Positions 59,685-64,000 of a stretch of DNA of 64,000 nucleotides are shown in pieces. A program made the position numbers and the translations under genes. Positions within the stretch are counted from its first letter, which is position 1, and each line of letters begins with the position of its first letter. The notes under the pieces were generated by a model that saw only the letters and a program-made list of their open reading frames with translations, made no database searches and was not told the DNA's origin. This DNA is from Lepisosteus oculatus. Taxonomy: Eukaryota; Chordata; Actinopteri; Semionotiformes; Lepisosteidae. The stretch covers positions 27,271,501 through 27,335,500 of the forward strand of contig NC_090698.1 of assembly GCF_040954835.1 (NCBI RefSeq), read 5' to 3'.

Positions 59685-62600
59685 GTACGGCAATTTATGG
59701 TTTTTACCATGCATCTTGGAAGTGACTGTGTGTGTTCAAGTTTCAACTGAGGGTCAGTCTTTTTTGGTGTAATGTACCGGCATTTCGCCCCTAGCTTGTG
59801 AACGCTCGCTGTACTCGGGTAAAGTGAAGTGGGCTGCTGATGTTTGGGGCCCCAGCGACGGCGCTGCCAAATAGTGACCGATTGAACGCGAGCGGCGCGT
59901 CAGCTGCGGGCTGGGTGAGAGCTGCGAGATAGTGATCCGTGGCGCATGCGGCGTCCGCAGCCGTCAGGTGGGGAGAGCTCAGTGCGCCTGTGCGGGACGG
60001 GCTGGTGGGGCTCGTTCCAGCGCATCAGCAAAAAGGACCAGACGTGCTGCTCACAGGAGAGCTCGTTGTGGTTTGTGAGGCTTTTCTGTTCTGAAATTGC
60101 TGTGTTTATCCACTTCGTTATTGAGCGTTGTATATGCACGTTAGTGCATTTTAGTAGAGTCATGACAATTAATTTAAACCACGCGATATAAAACAAAAAA
60201 AAACTTATCTTGCTTAATTTTTTCCTAAGTGGGGTTTAAAACAAGCAATATTAACTTTGAAGAACACTCATAATATAAAGCGAGAAACAACGATGCTGTG
60301 TTTGTGGAACACAGCAATATTGTGAATGTAAAGCAACCATACATTGAAAAATGTTCTCACAGTCATGGAGTTTGTAATAAAGTACTACTTTAACCTCCGT
60401 AGGCACCATCATAATGTCTGTTTTGCTGGTGGCACGCGTAATCTCACGGGTTTCGATGCTCGCAGGTCACGGTCAGTTCAGTCTTGCAGGTTCTGCTGAA
60501 TTCGGCCCTTGTGCACGAGGACGCCAGCTTTCGAGGTCCAGTTGCCCCGGGACGAGGCACCTGCTGTGTCCAGCGCACATCAGGCAGTAGCACCGTGTAA
60601 AAAGAACAAACTCGGGATTTTCTTCTAAAGCAGGGCTCCTCAACCTCCAGCCTGCTCTATTTTCCATTATTTCTACAACCAGCTTCTTAATTATTTAGCT
60701 GCGGACCAGTAGGATCAATATAGTAATTAAGGGGCGGGTTGCATGAGTTGGAGAATGATTTTGTTGCTCAAAGGGTTTTTATGACACTGTACCTTTTGAT
60801 AGGGGGTCTGTCATCTGTCCTGGGGAGTCTAATACAGAAATATTAATTCTTGGACCTAAAGGGTTGCAGTTTGCCAGTTTCACAGGTTTACGTAGGGGTA
60901 ATCCGCAATGGGTAAAGACTTGAAATAATACAGAGCAGCAGAGTGAACAGCAGAGTCCAGCTTGGAATGAAAACCTGAAAACAACAGCCCCCCAGGACCA
61001 GCAATGAATATCAGTGGCCTAGCATGTCCGCCAGTTTTCTAGGTCTCTTTCATTCACTGACAACTGAAGAGCTGGGCAGCGTTAAATTGGTATAGCCAGT
61101 AACAAGCTGATTTAGGTCATTTAGAAATGAGATGGAATGAAAACCTACTAAAACACCGGACCTCCAGAATCTTTATAGTCACCAAGCAGAGAGACCTGGG
61201 GTTGGGATTAAAACACCATGGACAGTTAAGAACTTCAAACACATCACTAGATGGGAGTCATGCTTTTCACTTAAGAAATGGCTTTGAAATTTGTGATTTT
61301 GTTTGTGGGTATAGGTTGTCTAGCTCTGGATCCTGGGCAGTGTGTGAAATTGTGTCGCTAAGGCAAATTAATAGGCCACTGAATTCCTTCAACGCTGTGC
61401 TGAATCAGAAACTAGAATGAATCACCTTAGCATCAGTTAAAATCAAGTTTAAATCTTGTTTTATAGGAAGGTTAGGATCTGATAACTACAAGTAAGGATT
61501 TTCATAGGCTATGTGCTAAGGTTCTAGGCCTGCTATTGTATATGTAAGTATGAAGAATACAACTGTTCCTAATTTAAGGGTAAAAGTATTTTTCTGATGG
61601 TGTTGCTGGGAGAGAAAAAATAATTGGGTTCCGGTCATGGCCAATCAGAACTGCTTTGGGAACATTAAGATGAGTCTGCTAATAATGATGGCTTTATTAA
61701 AATGCTCCAATAAAAGTTGTAACATGCCCAAGTGTGTGCCTCTGCAATGTCTCTTTACTAACTGAGTGCTGGGCTCCTCCATCTCCATTCTGAGGATTCT
61801 TCTGAGATAGCAATAGGGGCTCTGTTTCCCTCATTGCCTTTTTCCTCGCAACCAGTCTGTTTGAAACAAACCTACATGATCCCATGTTTCTTTAGCTTCT
61901 TTCTACCCCAGCTGTTGCCTGCTCGCAGAACTGTCATCCACCTGATAGAAACAGGCTTTTGAGTCTTTCAGTCTCAAACACCGACTGCTTCTGAGCCCAA
62001 AGTCAAGCCTGGTTTCCTGGGATTGTATTGTCAGCGTTTTTATCTTTGGAACAACCACAGGGATGAAAGCATCACTTCTTTTCCTACAGTTCTTTTTCAG
62101 TTAGTAGCTCCCTGTGTTTTAAAGAGAGTTTTTGGAAAGTCTTGCCCTTGCCTTCTCCCGGGTGAATAAACACCATTGCTTGAATGTCGGTCCCCTAGTT
62201 CATTTCCATGATGTTCACGCCAGCTTGATGTGACTAGCATGTGGTGTTTTCTGCTGCTTGGACACTGAAGAGGTGGATGAGATTGTGAGCTTCGGAGAGT
62301 GGAGTTTCCCCTCTGCTGTGGCGGGGGGCTTTGAAACACGTCTGGGTGTTTGTGACCTGAGCAGACTGTGTGCTGCTTCTTTCTTGTGACCTCTGCAGGG
62401 TTGCATGTTTTTTTTCTTTTTAAATCACTTATAGGATTTTACGTCTAATTCCAACTGCACAAGCTGTTTAAGGGACGTCTGCTGTCCCAGATGTCCAGTT
62501 TCCACTCTCTGTCTCTGGTTGGAGTTAACCTACTGCACGGTTCCTTGTTGATTAATTTTTGGCAAAAGTGATGATGTGGGATTTTTTTTTTGTCAAATAC

Positions 62601-62789
62601 ATTATCGGGGAACACTCTTAATGCTTCAGCTTTTTTGTCGGTGGCTTACAGTTACTACTCCTGAATGTTAAAGTGGTCACATCTAGCTATAGACTCATTA
62701 ACTCAAATATACCCACACATTTGGGGAGCTTGGGGAAATTCTCTGCAATCTTGGGATACTACATCTATTTTAAAGTCCTTCATTTACAT

Positions 62790-64000
62790 TACAGTGCTTT
62801 GCAAATGTATTCAGACCCTTTCTACTTAATATTCCATCCATGCATTTTCTAACCACTTTATCCAGTACAGGGGGGCCGGAGCCTACTTCCAGCAAGCAAC
62901 AGTCAACAAGGCAAGTGTATGCTCTGGACAAGATGCCAGTCCATCACCGCGCACACAGACACAAACAGAAGCTAGTTAACCTGCTGGTATTTCTTCGGAC
63001 TGTGGGAGGAAACCCAAGCAAACTCGGGGAGAACATGCAAACTCCACAAAGAGCACCCACGAATCAAATGTGGGGCTCCAGCACCGTAAGACTGGGCCAC
63101 CATGCCACTTAATTAATTATGTTAGAAATGTTAGTAAAAATTAAAGAAGAAACGCAGAAATAAGTTGATTGCGTTTTCAGACCTGTGAATATTTGGTGGA
63201 AGCAACTTTGGCAGCAATTCTAGCTGCAGGTCCTTTTGATTAAGTCTTTTCTGACTTTTTGCACTTTTGGCAGATTTTCTCAAGGTCTCACAAGTTGCTT
63301 GGGGATCTCTTATGTGCAGTAAGTCTTTACACAGATTCTCAGTAGAATTCAAGTCACCTCTCTCAAGGACATTCACTTTCATGCTCTTAAGGCACTTTAC
63401 TGTAGCTGTGGCCTTGTGCTTTGGAACACTGTCCTGCTGAAAGATGAATTTTTGTCCCAGTTGTTTTGTCTGAAGCAGAGTTTCCTCTAGGATTCACAAG
63501 TACTTTGCTCCATCTATGTTACCATAAATGAGAAGCAGAATAGTAACATAACACGGTACTCGCCATACCTAACACACAGATGGTGTTGATTGAGTGATGT
63601 GTTGGGTTTGAACCAAATATAATACTTTGTTTTAGACTAACAAATTCCTATTTTCTCTCATCTGACCACAAAACCATTTGCCATATTTCTGCAGTATTGC
63701 TTAAATTCTTAACTTTGTAAATCTGCTATAGAGGCCAGATCTGTGGGGTGACCCAGATATCGTTGATTGGTGCACGTTTTCTCCCATCTCATCTGGACTC
63801 GGTAGCAGTTGTAATATTCACCTTTGGCCTCATGGTCGGATCGCTTACTAGTTTCCTCCTTTCCCAGCCGTTCAGTTTGGAGGGAAAGACTGATCTAGGT
63901 AGTGACTTGGTGGTACAATACACCCTGCGTTTCTCGATGATTGTGCTCACAAGGGTAGACACCTCAGTATTTTTTGTACCCTTCTGGTTTTTGCTTTTCA
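62790..64000 (-). mobile_element. Tc1-like transposon relic, split by a SINE; runs off the window
   Basis: The left end is a Tc1-type terminus, TACAGTGCTTTGCAAATGTA, at 62790. The minus strand encodes decayed transposase: near 63360 the string ERGDLNSTENLCKDL matches the P-D-L-N-P-I-E-N-L-W motif before the last catalytic residue. Near 63790-63930 the N-terminal KSLPRSVFPSKLNGWERRKL matches the G-R-P-x-K-L-x-x-x-x-x-R-x-L region. Stops and frame changes are frequent. The other end lies beyond 64000. Confidence 0.8.
62831..63106 (-). repeat. tRNA-derived SINE nested in the Tc1 relic
   Basis: Complete arrangement on the minus strand: a head (complement of GGGCCACCATGCC) at the right, GGAGGAAACCC and GAGAACATGCAAACTCCACA in the middle, and TTCCATCCATGCATTTTCTA at the left. 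A 7-base duplication ACTTAAT flanks it at 62824-62830 and 63107-63113, as expected for retroposition. Confidence 0.85.

Larger units (their letters stand above)
59685..64000 (+). other. ppp2cb: PPP2CB intron 1 (continues past the window)
   Basis: No second PP2A exon is seen. The first 400 bases are still CpG-rich. The sequence then becomes AT-rich, with pieces of an unnamed repeat (AAGCAGGGCTCCTCAACCTC near 60630, CCCCCCAGGACC near 60985; compare CCTCCAGGACCGGGGTTGAG near 59015), and ends in a Tc1 relic. Confidence 0.8.

Overview
The window is vertebrate nuclear DNA: AT-rich intergenic sequence, spliced genes with GT/AG introns, and fish-type dispersed repeats (5S-rRNA-derived SINEs, tRNA-derived SINEs, CR1/L2-like LINE pieces, Tc1-like transposon relics). 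Gene order and repeats point to a ray-finned fish. A non-teleost such as a gar or bowfin is my guess, but the sequence does not prove it.

Three genes can be supported, all on the + strand. (1) PURG, positions 1-1001: an almost complete single-exon coding region with three PUR repeats; its first few codons lie left of the window. (2) TEX15, 34597-56389: ten coding exons that I assembled by splice sites and reading phase, giving an intact frame of about 2,693 codons. It has the DUF3715 (TASOR-like pseudo-PARP) domain near the N-terminus, a giant 6.2-kb exon, and the helical TEX15 domain near residues 1980-2330. (3) PPP2CB, exon 1 only, 59583-59684: the first 34 residues of the PP2A catalytic subunit beta, in a CpG-rich promoter. 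The rest lies beyond the right edge. The order PURG-TEX15-PPP2CB matches the human 8p12 block, where WRN lies head-to-head with PURG, so WRN is expected just left of the window.

Layout: 1-1 kb PURG; 1-9.4 kb AT-rich, repeat-poor sequence, possibly PURG 3' UTR; 9.4-20 kb largely featureless intergenic DNA with one LTR-like repeat and a few SINE pieces; 20-32.4 kb a repeat-dense graveyard (Tc1 relic, 5S SINE, tRNA SINEs, a composite SINE, CR1-like fragment, several LTR-like modules, two strong hairpins); 34.4-56.7 kb TEX15, with a LINE in intron 2 and SINEs in intron 7 and intron 8; 56.7-58 kb LTR-like pieces; 59.1-60.1 kb PPP2CB promoter and exon 1; 62.8-64 kb a decayed Tc1 element split by a later SINE insertion.

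The three genes are not an operon and share no single pathway. TEX15 is the biologically notable one: in mouse it is a germline factor for piRNA-guided silencing of transposons, and here it sits in a transposon-rich neighbourhood. I found no bacterial, viral or CRISPR-like system and no clear undescribed system. The best leads are the composite SINE, the direct repeats at both ends of TEX15 intron 1, a possible alternative PURG exon and an unexplained coding-like stretch at 53.5 kb.
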